Translations under genes and position numbers: made by a program
Shown: positions 35,787-44,075 of the stretch, piece by piece
Position numbering within the stretch: position 1 is the first letter of the stretch
Layout of the letters: each line of letters starts with the position of its first letter
Notes under the pieces: model-generated
Database searches by the model: none
Told to the model about the DNA's origin: nothing
What the model saw: only the letters and a program-made list of their open reading frames with translations
From: Clostridium peptidivorans
GTDB lineage: Bacteria > Bacillota > Clostridia > Clostridiales > Clostridiaceae
Assembly: GCF_900205925.1 (NCBI RefSeq)
Contig: NZ_OAOD01000016.1
Coordinates: forward strand, 1 to 64,000
Length of the DNA: 64,000 nucleotides
Direction of reading: 5' to 3'

Positions 35787-35865
35787 AACTTGAACCCCAA
35801 AATTATTTGGAGTTATATTTAATTTACAACAAAAAAATTACCAATGGAAAGTGAGGTTCAAGCTT
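35787..35865. repeat. MITE-like inverted repeat
   Basis: AAACTTGAACCCCA at the left and TGAGGTTCAAGCTT at the right form imperfect inverted ends about 80 bases apart, with T/A-rich sequence between. No coding frame is present. It lies beside an IS3 remnant and may be a miniature element; only one copy was seen. Confidence 0.4.
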
Positions 35866-35931
35866 AAATCATGATTAATAATTTTTTAATTGATCATATC
35901 GTGTATCTCCATTATCTTGTTACAATATTGG

Positions 35932-36290
35932 ATCTATGTCAATATTTTAGACACAAAAAATCGAACTTTTAAGCAACTTTTTTTCTAGCAATCATTTCAC
36001 ATTGATGCGGAGTAATATATCCAATACTCCCATGAATTCTTTGGCGGTTATACCATCCCTCTATATAGTCTTCTTCTTAGCCTTATAGTACGTACTTCTA
36101 GGTATACCAATAACAGCACATAGTGTGGTTACATCATGCACATCTTTATTTTGATCAATTATTTCTATAACAGAGTTTACTTCCTTGCAAATATGGCCAT
36201 AGCCTTTTTTAAGATTTCATTCTCTTTTTTGATCCTTGCCCTTTCTTTCTTTAATTCTTTAAGCTCTTTTAAAGTCATAGTTTATGAAGA
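35932..36290 (-). mobile_element. IS3-family (IS150-like) insertion sequence remnant
   Basis: On the minus strand the tail of OrfA (MTLKELKELKKERARIKKEN, then EILKKAMAIFARK*) overlaps the start of OrfB (HDVTTLCAVIGIPRSTYYKA). The frame then jumps to the C-terminus of the integrase (YIEGWYNRQRIHGSIGYITP) and stops at 35969. Most of the catalytic DDE domain is deleted. An IS-like end (TGTCAATATTTTAGACA) is near 35940. It is inactive. Confidence 0.85.
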
Positions 36291-36311
36291 ATACGTCTTC
36301 ACTTAATTTTT

Positions 36312-36989
36312 TTATAATTCTGGCTCTTTTGGTTGATTTAATTCTTCGTTATCAAAAAAATCTACTCCATCCTCAACATTAGTAGTATTTAATCCAAATA
36401 TAGAAATATATCTTTCTCCATCTAATTCATAACTAATTTTAATAATATTATAATGCATAAAGTATTTTTCATATTGGGTTCTATATCGTTTTAGTTTATA
36501 GCTATATTTTCCGTCTTCAATATTTAGTTTATCTTTTATAATTTTATGATATTCTGTACTATAAGGAGCAGTATCAACTTCATCTTTTGGAACTTCTATT
36601 TCTATTTCAGGTATATTATCTGGAACTACCTCTTCCTTGTCTTTAATAAAATATATATATATTACATCTTTATCTCCTTTAAGCTCGATGGCTGGAATAT
36701 CTCCTTCTATATTTCCAGATATCACACTCATTATCTTTTTAATTTTATTTTCATCAAGTTTATTATATTCTTCCTCTTTATAAGTTCTAATAATAGGAGT
36801 TCTAGTTTCACTCTTATCATTAATATCTACTATTATTTTGGCATTGGTTTCAGATATATTTCTTTTATATTCTGGCACAGGAGCAATTGATAAATTTGTA
36901 AAGAAAATAATCCCTACTGTGATAATAACAAATATTGATATTGCATGAAATATATTCTTAAATACTCTACTTCTCTTATCTTTATCCAA
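36312..36989 (-). CDS. Membrane-anchored protein of unknown function
   Basis: A 225-residue protein with one N-terminal membrane helix (about 14-32) and an extracytoplasmic remainder rich in acidic residues and Lys, with a Pro/Glu/Val stretch (EVVPDNIPEIEIEVPKDEVD). The TTG start is supported by AAGGAGG. I do not recognise the family. It is flanked by an IS remnant and a broken small gene, so this is a variable region. Confidence 0.7.
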   Translation of the reverse strand: MDKDKRSRVFKNIFHAISIFVIITVGIIFFTNLSIAPVPEYKRNISETNAKIIVDINDKSETRTPIIRTYKEEEYNKLDENKIKKIMSVISGNIEGDIPAIELKGDKDVIYIYFIKDKEEVVPDNIPEIEIEVPKDEVDTAPYSTEYHKIIKDKLNIEDGKYSYKLKRYRTQYEKYFMHYNIIKISYELDGERYISIFGLNTTNVEDGVDFFDNEELNQPKEPEL

Positions 36990-37112
36990 TTTCTTATCCT
37001 CCTTACTCTGTTATAATTCTGCTGATATACTACTTTTTTCTCTTCTCTTACAACAAATATAGTACAAATACTCCAATCTTTATAATTCAAAGCTTACATA
37101 CAATTATATTTT

Positions 37113-37264
37113 TTAAGAATTTGCTAGAAGTGTAATTGAAGAAATAATTAGTAATAAAAAAATCCAGCTTATCCAACTATATTTTTCATTTTTTGAAATA
37201 TATAAAAATATACAACCTATTATACACAGAGGTATACCTATAAGAATTTTTCTTTACTTTTCAT
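37113..37264 (-). pseudogene. Frameshifted 48-residue two-helix membrane peptide gene
   Basis: An ATG at 37264 with a GGGGGGAAG ribosome site starts MKSKEKF and stops early. In the next frame the sequence continues LIGIPLCIIGCIFLYISKNE and then KYSWISWIFLLLIISSITLL to a stop at 37113. Adding one A to the A5 run (T5 at 37247-37251 on the top strand) restores a 48-residue protein with two membrane helices. It is either a recent pseudogene, a slippage switch or a base-calling error. Confidence 0.6.
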
Positions 37265-37347
37265 AACTTCCCCCCTTAAAGGTAAGATATCTGTACTTAT
37301 AATAAGTGTATCATAATATTTCCATAATGTTCCTTAATAAAAACTAA

Positions 37348-37375
37348 AAGCTCCCTAAACATCTTTAAGGAGCTT
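37348..37375 (-). terminator. Terminator of the 95-residue membrane protein gene
   Basis: AAGCTCC (37348-37354) pairs with GGAGCTT (37369-37375), then TTTTAGTTTTTATT on the minus strand. Confidence 0.8.
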
Positions 37376-37480
37376 CCTTACCTGAGCTATGAACTATTAT
37401 TTTTAACTTTTTTATAAAACTCCTTCATAATAAATTACTATTGCATGGTAAGATAAGAAATTTGTGTATGACTGTAAGGC

Positions 37481-37768
37481 TTATTTATTATCATACCTTT
37501 CAATAATAATTTCACATGCCCTAACCAATTTATATAATACTTCACATAGTAATTTAAACAAAATTAAACCTATAATAGGTATACTAATAAAACTGATTAT
37601 CTGTATAAAATCATAGATTTTTACTACTAAAGATTCTCCAGTAGTTCCTGGTAAAAGTAAAAACTCGCTGAGCATATTTAATACAACAATAATAAAACAT
37701 ATTAACCCCAATAATAAAATTTTATTTACTATATCTTTTGATTTCATATTTCCAATTTTAAATTTCAT
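37481..37768 (-). CDS. Small two-helix membrane protein of unknown function
   Basis: A 95-residue protein with two membrane helices (about 15-36 and 50-75) and a charged C-terminal tail. The ribosome site AAAGGGGATG is suitably placed. No family recognised. Confidence 0.7.
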   Translation of the reverse strand: MKFKIGNMKSKDIVNKILLLGLICFIIVVLNMLSEFLLLPGTTGESLVVKIYDFIQIISFISIPIIGLILFKLLCEVLYKLVRACEIIIERYDNK

Positions 37769-37912
37769 AATAATATCATCCCCTTTTTTAGTTTACTGTG
37801 CAATTTTCTACTCTTTCGTAACAAGATAAGAAAGTTGTGATGCTATTAACTTATAAAAAAAACATATTATTATATACTATTAAAGATAACTATTTTAGAG
37901 AGGTAATAAAAA

Positions 37913-38407
37913 ATGAAAAAAGCATCTATTATTTTTTGTTTAATAATATATTTAATTTGTTTTTCTACTAATGCTAATGCACTTACTACTGAACCACATA
38001 ATGATGCTACGCATGGTATTCCTTACAAATATACTCCTACCGAAGGCTCAGTAGAAGAACTATATAAAGATATAATTGTAACACTTCTTGAGCCGTATAT
38101 TACAGATGAAGTAACTAAACAGTATGGACAATTACTTCAATATGATTTATTTGCAATAGAATTTTTAAAAATAGAGAGACCTGAATATCGCTCTTTTGAT
38201 TTTTTAGTTAAACTTCAAGTAGAACCATTTGTCGGAGCACATAATACTATTGGAGTTGACGAAATAATTATTGGAATAAGTCCAATTAAAACTGAAGTTA
38301 AATCGTTTAAGCATATTAAAAGCTTTCCACTCCCACCATATTTGGAAAAATATTATCAAAATCTAAACTTTGTTTACACATGGAAGTTTGATAACATATT
38401 CAGTTGA
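37913..38407 (+). CDS. Secreted DUF3888-domain protein
   Basis: A 164-residue protein with a signal peptide (1-23, cleaved after NANA). The mature part matches DUF3888 (LYKDIIVTLLEPYITDEVTK, FDFLVKLQVEPFVGAHNTIG). The family is common in spore-forming Firmicutes and its function is unknown. It is monocistronic, and its terminator overlaps the last codons. Confidence 0.85.
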   Translation: MKKASIIFCLIIYLICFSTNANALTTEPHNDATHGIPYKYTPTEGSVEELYKDIIVTLLEPYITDEVTKQYGQLLQYDLFAIEFLKIERPEYRSFDFLVKLQVEPFVGAHNTIGVDEIIIGISPIKTEVKSFKHIKSFPLPPYLEKYYQNLNFVYTWKFDNIFS

Positions 38408-38424
38408 AGTATGCTATCAAACTT
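38384..38424 (+). terminator. Terminator overlapping the DUF3888 stop codon
   Basis: AAGTTTGATA (38384-38393) pairs with TATCAAACTT (38415-38424), followed by CTATTTTG. The stop codon lies in the loop. Confidence 0.75.
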
Positions 38425-38528
38425 CTATTTTGTTTGTGTCATCTTTTTACAAGTGTGTAATAGAGCATTATATAACTATATTGAAATTATAACATAAACT
38501 TTCAATTTATGGAAAACATCACCTCAGA

Positions 38529-38849
38529 TTATAACTTACTAAACACCACTTCACAAAAATATACAGCTAAGACTGCACTCATAGCAACCTTTAATAGCCC
38601 TTTTTCATAATATGCTAAAACAAGTGCAACTACAGTACCAATTATTGAAAAATACAAGTTTGAAGTAGAATATACTATACTTGGGAAAGTCATAGCCCCT
38701 AGTACAGCAAATGGTACATAATACAAAAAAGATTTAAATACTTTTGACTGTATTTTTTTCTTAAAAATTGCTATAGGAAAAACTCTTATAAGATATGTAA
38801 CAACTGCCATTAATAGCACTGAAATTAATACTTTATTCAAGTTCATCAT
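38529..38849 (-). CDS. azlD: AzlD-type branched-chain amino-acid exporter subunit
   Basis: A 106-residue membrane protein with about four helices, the normal AzlD size (VTYLIRVFPIAIF near the start). It overlaps the azlC end by 17 bases. The ribosome site GGGAGG lies inside azlC; it is best spaced for a TTG at 38840, so the true start may be nine bases inside the given frame. With AzlC it forms a branched-chain amino-acid export complex. Confidence 0.9.
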   Translation of the reverse strand: MMNLNKVLISVLLMAVVTYLIRVFPIAIFKKKIQSKVFKSFLYYVPFAVLGAMTFPSIVYSTSNLYFSIIGTVVALVLAYYEKGLLKVAMSAVLAVYFCEVVFSKL

Positions 38850-39591
38850 CCTCCCTTGGGAAAAGCAGTGCCCCTATAGTTGCTGCTATAATGGTAGCAA
38901 TAATAATACTCCATCCACCAGATATTTTATTTATGTATGGCACCCATTTGAATAATGAGCTTACAAAAATTGCTATAATTATAACCACTAATGCTTCTTT
39001 GGATTTTTTTGCTGCTGGAACGATGAGTGCTAGAAACATTGCATATAACGCTATTCCCAAAGAACTTTGTAGAGATTTAGGCAGCATAGAAGTTGTTACT
39101 GCTCCAAGTGCAGTGCCTAATGCCCATCCAAAGTAAGGACATGTAATAAGTCCCATCATATATGGAAAAGTGATTTCTTTTTTCTCTAAAGAAGCCACCG
39201 TAAAAGTTTCATCTGTTATCCCAAAAGCCATAATACTTCTTTGAAGTAATGGCATCTCATATGTTATCTTTTGAGAAAGTGATAATGACATTAACATATA
39301 TCCAATGTTAATTACAAATGTGGTTAATATAATTTCAAAAATTGAGGCATTAGCTATTATCAAAGTCGCTCCTGCAAATTGCCCAGCTGATGTGAGATTT
39401 GTTAATGATATTAAAATAGCAATCCAAATAGGCATTCCACCATTAACCGCCATCATTCCAAATGTAAATGAAACAGGAATGTATCCTACTGCAATAGGTA
39501 TACCTTTACTAATTCCTTTGCGAAATTCATATACACTTTCTTTTTTATCATAAAGAACTTGCTCTTCTGTCTGAGTGTATAAATTATTCAA
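38833..39591 (-). CDS. azlC: AzlC-type branched-chain amino-acid exporter
   Basis: A 252-residue membrane protein with six or seven helices and the AzlC motif GIPIAVGYIPVSFTFGMMA near residue 28. It forms an exporter with AzlD, which is translationally coupled downstream. Known members export valine, leucine, isoleucine or analogues. No regulator lies next to it. Confidence 0.92.
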   Translation of the reverse strand: MNNLYTQTEEQVLYDKKESVYEFRKGISKGIPIAVGYIPVSFTFGMMAVNGGMPIWIAILISLTNLTSAGQFAGATLIIANASIFEIILTTFVINIGYMLMSLSLSQKITYEMPLLQRSIMAFGITDETFTVASLEKKEITFPYMMGLITCPYFGWALGTALGAVTTSMLPKSLQSSLGIALYAMFLALIVPAAKKSKEALVVIIIAIFVSSLFKWVPYINKISGGWSIIIATIIAATIGALLFPREDDELE

Positions 39592-39630
39592 GATTCCACC
39601 TTCTTATTTAAAATTTGTTTATATCCCCTT

Positions 39631-39659
39631 AAAAGCACCTACAATTTGCAGATGCTTTT
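39631..39659 (-). terminator. Terminator of the esterase gene
   Basis: AAAAGCA (39631-39637) pairs with TGCTTTT (39653-39659). It shares the AGCACCT...AGATGCT pattern of the terminators attached to family B repeats but has no repeat here. Confidence 0.7.
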
Positions 39660-39767
39660 ACGTTAATAAAGTATTGATTATAAACAGCCTAAACACGTTT
39701 TTTTCTACTTTCTTTGTCGTTGCATATTATGCTTACCTTGATATTATGCTTAAGTTATTTTCTCCTG

Positions 39768-40676
39768 CTATTTCATTTTTTCTGCCAAAAATGCTCCTAA
39801 TATTTCTATTGCTTCTTTACTTTCAGGAAGATTTGAATCTGCTGCAAAAACATGGTAGAGGTTATCCCATACAATAAGATCCGCAGTAGTTTTGCTAAGT
39901 GCTGCTTTTCTTGCTAAATTCATTGAATCGCTTAGTAAAATCTCACGACCTCCAGTTAAAATCATCATAGGCGGAAAATCTTTGTAATCACCAAAAATAG
40001 GAGAAATTAAAGGATTATTCATCTCTTCTTTACCAGCATAAATTTTTGCCGATCCCTCCAATTGTTTTTTACTTAATATAGGGTCATATTCTTTTAAAGT
40101 TTCTATTGTATCCCCTTTTAACGTTAAATCAACCCAGGGTGAAAATAATCCTAGAGCTGCAGGTAAATCTAATTTAAGATCTTTTAGCTTTAATACAGTG
40201 GCTAAAGCAAGGCCTCCACCTGCCGAATCCCCTACAATAGCAATGTTACTTGAACTATATCCTTCTTCCAGTAAGTATTCATATATGCTCAGTACATCCT
40301 CTAGAGCCTTTGGAAACGGATTTTCAGGAGCTAGTCCATAATTAACTGATAATACCTTTATTCCTGTAACACTGGAAAGTTGAACAGGAATTGTACAGTA
40401 ATTTTTCACATTTCCATACATATAACATCCACCATGAAGATATATCATAACTTTTTTATTTTTATTAGAATTTGCAGTGTCTATCCAAGCTGCATGTACA
40501 CCTTTAATTTCCACTTCTTTTAAACAATACTCCTGATTTAATTCTTTTAATAACCCATTTAAATTTTCATCTAAAAAATTTCTAAAGTATGTTATGAACT
40601 CACTATTTGAAAAGTCCATATTATCAAGCATTAAATTTTCTTTGCTGGTATCGTTTTCTTTATTTTTATCTACCAT
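39768..40676 (-). CDS. Alpha/beta hydrolase, hormone-sensitive-lipase-type esterase
   Basis: A 302-residue cytoplasmic hydrolase. The oxyanion-hole motif YLHGGCYMYG lies near residue 79 and the nucleophile motif GDSAGGGLAL near 150. The Asp and His of the triad are in TGGREILLSD and DNLYHVFAAD. It is likely to hydrolyse short acyl esters. It is monocistronic with an AAAGGAG ribosome site. Confidence 0.92.
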   Translation of the reverse strand: MVDKNKENDTSKENLMLDNMDFSNSEFITYFRNFLDENLNGLLKELNQEYCLKEVEIKGVHAAWIDTANSNKNKKVMIYLHGGCYMYGNVKNYCTIPVQLSSVTGIKVLSVNYGLAPENPFPKALEDVLSIYEYLLEEGYSSSNIAIVGDSAGGGLALATVLKLKDLKLDLPAALGLFSPWVDLTLKGDTIETLKEYDPILSKKQLEGSAKIYAGKEEMNNPLISPIFGDYKDFPPMMILTGGREILLSDSMNLARKAALSKTTADLIVWDNLYHVFAADSNLPESKEAIEILGAFLAEKMK

Positions 40677-40923
40677 AACTTCAACTCCTTTTAAATATAA
40701 ATGTTAAATTTATTATATCAGCTTGTCCCACAATATCCTGTGTACAAGTGTTATGTACTACCGCTGGTTTTACTCTGTAACTTCCTCATACATATTCCCC
40801 ATAATACTACTTTTCCCCCTTAAATTTACCACAATATTACTACAAGTTCAAACTTGTTATTGCCTTCATGCCCTGACTTTCAAAAATTACAATATAATGT
40901 CCTCAGTAAAGTTATATATAAAA
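40677..40923. other. Gap upstream of the esterase gene
   Basis: AT-rich and non-coding. It should hold the esterase promoter (minus strand); I see no distinct element before the terminator at 40924. Confidence 0.5.
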
Positions 40924-40951
40924 AAAGCACCTGCAATATTGCAGATGCTTT
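40924..40951 (-). terminator. Terminator attached to family B copy 4
   Basis: AAAGCA-c-CTGCA pairs with TGCAG-a-TGCTTT, then a run of T on the minus strand. It ends the phosphate transporter operon. Confidence 0.85.
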
Positions 40952-40956
40952 GTATA

Positions 40957-40984
40957 CTTGCTACTTGCCATGTGGGTGGCACTA
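40957..40984 (-). repeat. Dispersed repeat family B, copy 4, containing a stop codon
   Basis: CTTGCTACTTGCCATG then TGGGTGGCACTA. The final CTA is the TAG stop of the PiT transporter gene; the terminator follows 5 bases further. Confidence 0.88.
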
Positions 40985-41980
40985 TAAAAACATACTCATA
41001 CCCATATATATAACTGCAGCCAATGCTGCTGATATTGGAAGTGTAATAAACCAAGTTATTATCATTCTTTTTCCTGTATCCCACTTTACTGCTCTTACTC
41101 TATAGGATGTACCTACACCCATTATAGAAGATGATATAACATGAGTTGTACTAACTGGCAGACCAATTTTAGATGCTCCAAATATTACTAGAGCTGATGA
41201 TAAATCTGCTGCCACACCGTTAACAGGTTTTATTTTCATAATTTGTGTTCCAACTGTTTTAATTATTCTCCATCCTCCAACGGAAGTACCCAGTGCCATT
41301 GCTGTAGCACAGGCTAACTGTACCCAAAGGGGGATATCTCCAGAGCTTATCAAATTGTTGCTTACAAGTGCCATTGTTATTATTCCCATGGATTTTTGCG
41401 CATCATTTGTACCATGAGCAAAAGCCTGAATTGCAGCTGTAATAACCTGAACCCTTCTAAATCCTATATTTGTTTTAGAAAGATTTAAGTTTTTAAATAC
41501 ATTCTTAAAAATAGTAAACATAATATATCCTACTACAAAAGCAAGTATTGGTGATAAAATCAGTGCTTTAATTATTGATGTAAATCCATTAAAGTTTATG
41601 GAGTATATCCCTGCTGCTGCTATAGCTGCACCTGCAATTGAACCTATAAGTGCATGGGATGAACTGCTTGGTATTCCAAAGTACCATGTAATAAGGTTCC
41701 AAGCTATGGCTGAAACAAGTGCTGCAAGTATAACTACTGATCCGTTTGGTATAGAGTCCAAGTTTACTATATCCTTTGCAATGGTTTTTGCAACTCCAGT
41801 GAAGGCTATAGCTCCTATAAAATTCATTAATGATGCCATTATAATTGCACGTCTTGGACTTAATGCCTGTGTGGATACAGCTGTTGCAATTGCATTTGCA
41901 GTATCATGGAAACCATTAATAAAGTCAAAAGCTAATGCAAGAACAACGGTTAAAGCGATTACAATATATGCTGTATTCAT
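40982..41980 (-). CDS. PiT-family inorganic phosphate transporter
   Basis: A 332-residue membrane transporter with the two PiT signatures, FINGFHDTANAIATAVST near residue 20 and FAHGTNDAQKSMG near 190, in duplicated halves. It takes up phosphate with a cation. It follows the DUF47 PhoU-like gene by 11 bases, the usual pairing. Its TAG stop lies inside a dispersed repeat. Confidence 0.95.
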   Translation of the reverse strand: MNTAYIVIALTVVLALAFDFINGFHDTANAIATAVSTQALSPRRAIIMASLMNFIGAIAFTGVAKTIAKDIVNLDSIPNGSVVILAALVSAIAWNLITWYFGIPSSSSHALIGSIAGAAIAAAGIYSINFNGFTSIIKALILSPILAFVVGYIMFTIFKNVFKNLNLSKTNIGFRRVQVITAAIQAFAHGTNDAQKSMGIITMALVSNNLISSGDIPLWVQLACATAMALGTSVGGWRIIKTVGTQIMKIKPVNGVAADLSSALVIFGASKIGLPVSTTHVISSSIMGVGTSYRVRAVKWDTGKRMIITWFITLPISAALAAVIYMGMSMFL

Positions 41981-41991
41981 CTCATTTCTCC

Positions 41992-42615
41992 TTACGCATT
42001 CTTCATTACTACTGTTTCAAGGGCTTTACTAACCTTTTTGCATTCGTCCGCAGTATTCTCAAGAAGTTCATATATCTCCTTATATTGAATAAGTTTAATT
42101 ACATCCTTCTCCTTTTCAAAGAGCTCTTTTATTGCCTTTCTTTCAAGTATATCGCACTTGTGTTCAAATTCTTTTATTTTAACTGAATGCTGTCTAATTT
42201 CTGTAAGCTTCTTATGTGAAAGCAATTCTACAGCGTTATGTATTTCAATTATGCATTTATTCAATAACTCACTAAACTCAACCATATAGCTGTGTATTTC
42301 ATATATGTTAAACATATAGAAACGAGCTGCACAGTGCTCAAGACCATCAAGAACTTTATCCATGTGAACCGCAAGTTCTAAAGCATCTTCACGCTCAATT
42401 GGAGTAATAAAGCTATTATTTAATTCCTTTATTATTTCATCAACTATAAAGTCGCCCTTATGCTCATACTCCTTCATTTTTGTCTTGAATTCTTCAAGAT
42501 GCTTTTCTTCCTTGATCTTAAAATCAACAAAATACTGTCCTCCCTCTTTTAAATTGGCAGAACTGTCTAAAAGCATTAAAAATAATTTATCTTTCTTTCC
42601 TTTGTTGAAATTCAT
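41992..42615 (-). CDS. DUF47 PhoU-like regulator of the phosphate transporter
   Basis: A 207-residue all-helical protein of the DUF47/PhoU-like family (EHKGDFIVDEIIKELNNSF, then EHKCDILERKAIKEL), with the repeated E-H-K/D-D metal-binding pattern. It is normally encoded with PiT transporters and thought to gate them. It is the first gene of the two-gene operon and has a strong ribosome site (AGGGGAG). Confidence 0.94.
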   Translation of the reverse strand: MNFNKGKKDKLFLMLLDSSANLKEGGQYFVDFKIKEEKHLEEFKTKMKEYEHKGDFIVDEIIKELNNSFITPIEREDALELAVHMDKVLDGLEHCAARFYMFNIYEIHSYMVEFSELLNKCIIEIHNAVELLSHKKLTEIRQHSVKIKEFEHKCDILERKAIKELFEKEKDVIKLIQYKEIYELLENTADECKKVSKALETVVMKNA

Positions 42616-42722
42616 GATTGCTTCTCCCCTTTTTGTAATATCTTAAATAATAGGTCATAAATATTTTATCATCTTTTGTCGTATTTTAAAACAAGATATT
42701 TATTTCCTGTTCTTCAAATAAA

Positions 42723-42756
42723 AAAACTTTAGCCTTTTCACTTAAGCTAAAGTTTT
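42723..42756 (-). terminator. Terminator downstream of the broken diguanylate cyclase
   Basis: AAAACTTTAGC (42723-42733) pairs with GCTAAAGTTTT (42746-42756), then TTTTTATTT on the minus strand. Confidence 0.85.
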
Positions 42757-42783
42757 CATTTTCTTTATCATTTTTCCAACATA

Positions 42784-43206
42784 TCATTTTTGCCCCACTA
42801 CATCTACAATAATTTTAGTAGCACTTATAATATACTTATCTCCTTGTAGATGACCATATTTATCGTTAATTTTCTTCATTCCATCAAGGTCACAAATAAC
42901 AAAATAAAAAGGGTTGTTTGTTTCAGAAATTATTTTATTTACTTTGTCCATTCCTTTTCTGTTAAATATATCTGTCATAGAATCCTTTAAAGCTAGTTCT
43001 CCAAACTTTTCAATAACTCTCTTTGTATAGTTACTCCATAGTATTACACCTAATATATAAATAATAGTTCCTAATGTAAAACATATTCTTATAAGTACAT
43101 ATATAAATTGGGTATTAATTATAGGAAAGATCATATCAAGAAATGTAGCAATTGTAAGTAATAACAGTCCTAAAAATAATACTTTAAATGTATGGGTTCT
43201 TAGTTC
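42784..43206 (-). pseudogene. Truncated diguanylate cyclase (GGDEF) gene
   Basis: A frame open from about 43206 encodes at least two membrane helices and then LKDSMTDIFNRKGMDKVNKI and CDLDGMKKINDKYGHLQGDK, the first half of a GGDEF domain. It ends at VGQK* just before the GGDEF active-site motif should appear. The upstream part has no start codon; the first ATG (43134) lies inside the membrane region without a ribosome site. Both ends are lost, so it cannot make c-di-GMP. Confidence 0.8.
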
Positions 43207-43217
43207 TCATCTTCGCC

Positions 43218-43247
43218 TTGTAAAAAATTATAATCTTATCATATAAA
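43218..43247 (+). promoter_or_regulatory. Candidate promoter of the small ORF / structured RNA locus
   Basis: TTGTAA (43218-43223) and TATAAA (43242-43247) are separated by 18 bases. Transcription would start near 43254, only about a dozen bases before the ATG of the 31-codon ORF. Confidence 0.5.
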
Positions 43248-43265
43248 AAAGAAGGATTATAACAA

Positions 43266-43361
43266 ATGAAAATCGACAGCAGAGGAATTATCGACCTAGC
43301 CGATTGGAGCCTTGCTGCTACCATCATTGTTGCAATGATTATATTATCAAGTGATTCTTAG
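43266..43361 (+). CDS. 31-residue small membrane-type peptide
   Basis: The frame MKIDSRGIIDLADWSLAATI then IVAMIILSSDS is preceded by AGAAGGA at proper spacing. It has an acidic/basic N-terminus, a Trp, and a hydrophobic stretch of about 15 residues, like a small membrane peptide or a type I toxin. Its stop codon forms the first bases of a 14-bp hairpin. It matches no toxin family I know. The peptide could be real or the ORF could be part of an untranslated RNA. Confidence 0.5.
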   Translation: MKIDSRGIIDLADWSLAATIIVAMIILSSDS

Positions 43362-43592
43362 GTTCAGGTGGAGTTTGCTTATAAGTAATACCTTTTCTCC
43401 ATCTGAACCTTAGAAGAACTTATCCAGGCGCGTATCAGTGCTTATCTCCCGCTTTGAAGAAAAGCAGATATCCCAAATCTATGATTTGGTGATAGTCGCT
43501 TTCACAGAGTGCGATGGGGGTGTTAGCAATGGTAGCGATCGGATAAATAGCAGTTAGACTAAGGGGATCTCATAAAAATGAGACCCCCTTTT
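43360..43592 (+). ncRNA. Candidate structured RNA ending in a terminator
   Basis: The segment is visibly richer in G and C than its surroundings. It starts with the stem AGGTTCAGGTGGAG / CTCCATCTGAACCT (43360-43373 with 43397-43410, one G-U pair). Further stems are GCTTT/AAAGC (43451-43465), TATC-c-CCAAATC / GATTTGG-t-GATA (43468-43494) and TCGC/GCGA (43497-43514). It closes with the terminator at 43563. No gene follows on this strand, so it is not a leader. I considered the raiA RNA motif but could not match it. Confidence 0.6.
43563..43592 (+). terminator. Terminator of the structured RNA
   Basis: GGGGaTCTCAT (43563-43573) pairs with ATGAGAcCCCC (43578-43588), followed by TTTT. Confidence 0.85.
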
Positions 43593-43634
43593 AATATCTG
43601 AGTAACAGCCTCATTATCAGTAAGACTGCTTGTT

Positions 43635-44075
43635 CTAAAATTCCTTTATTAATTCAGAAAGAGCCTCTGACCTATCCTTAGCTAATCCAAATTTCTTTAT
43701 TATAGCTTTTATTATTTCATCTTTTTTGGATGGATCGACTAAGTCTTCAGGATTAATATGTAAGCTTTTTAACACTGCTTTCATCAATTCCTTGCCAATT
43801 CCAAAAAAAGAGGCTAATCTTTCTACAGCCATATCTGATTTATGTTCTAATTGATCTTCATAATATTGATGTAATCCTTCAGTATCAGAAACATTTGATA
43901 TATTTGTTCTCTCAGAAGTATCAGAGTTGTTTGTAGATGTTTTTTCCTCATTATCCATCATAACCTTATTAAAAATACTTTGAAAGGATTCTCTATTTGA
44001 CTTTTTATAATTATTATATGCTTTATTTTTTATAGCTCCACTGTTTAAAGTTAAAGACTCAATATTCTTATTCAT
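43635..44075 (-). CDS. Hypothetical soluble helical protein
   Basis: A 146-residue protein with a disordered Asn/Ser/Thr/Lys-rich N-terminal half (1-70) and a helical C-terminus (VERLASFFGIGKELMKAVLK, then AIIKKFGLAKDRSEALSELI). It has no signal peptide and no cysteines. A good ribosome site (GCGGAGGT) precedes the ATG. I do not recognise it. The layout resembles small cytoplasmic regulators of sporulation or flagella, but nothing confirms this. Confidence 0.7.
   Translation of the reverse strand: MNKNIESLTLNSGAIKNKAYNNYKKSNRESFQSIFNKVMMDNEEKTSTNNSDTSERTNISNVSDTEGLHQYYEDQLEHKSDMAVERLASFFGIGKELMKAVLKSLHINPEDLVDPSKKDEIIKAIIKKFGLAKDRSEALSELIKEF

Noticed and set aside
36990-37112. Additional gene between the membrane protein and the frameshifted peptide
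   Set aside because: No frame of useful length with a ribosome site was found.
43360-43592. T-box or riboswitch leader
   Set aside because: There is no T-box GGTGGNACC core, no known aptamer motif, and no gene downstream on that strand before the convergent gene.
43360-43592. raiA-type RNA
   Set aside because: The raiA gene is absent and I could not match the consensus from memory; left as an open alternative in the finding.
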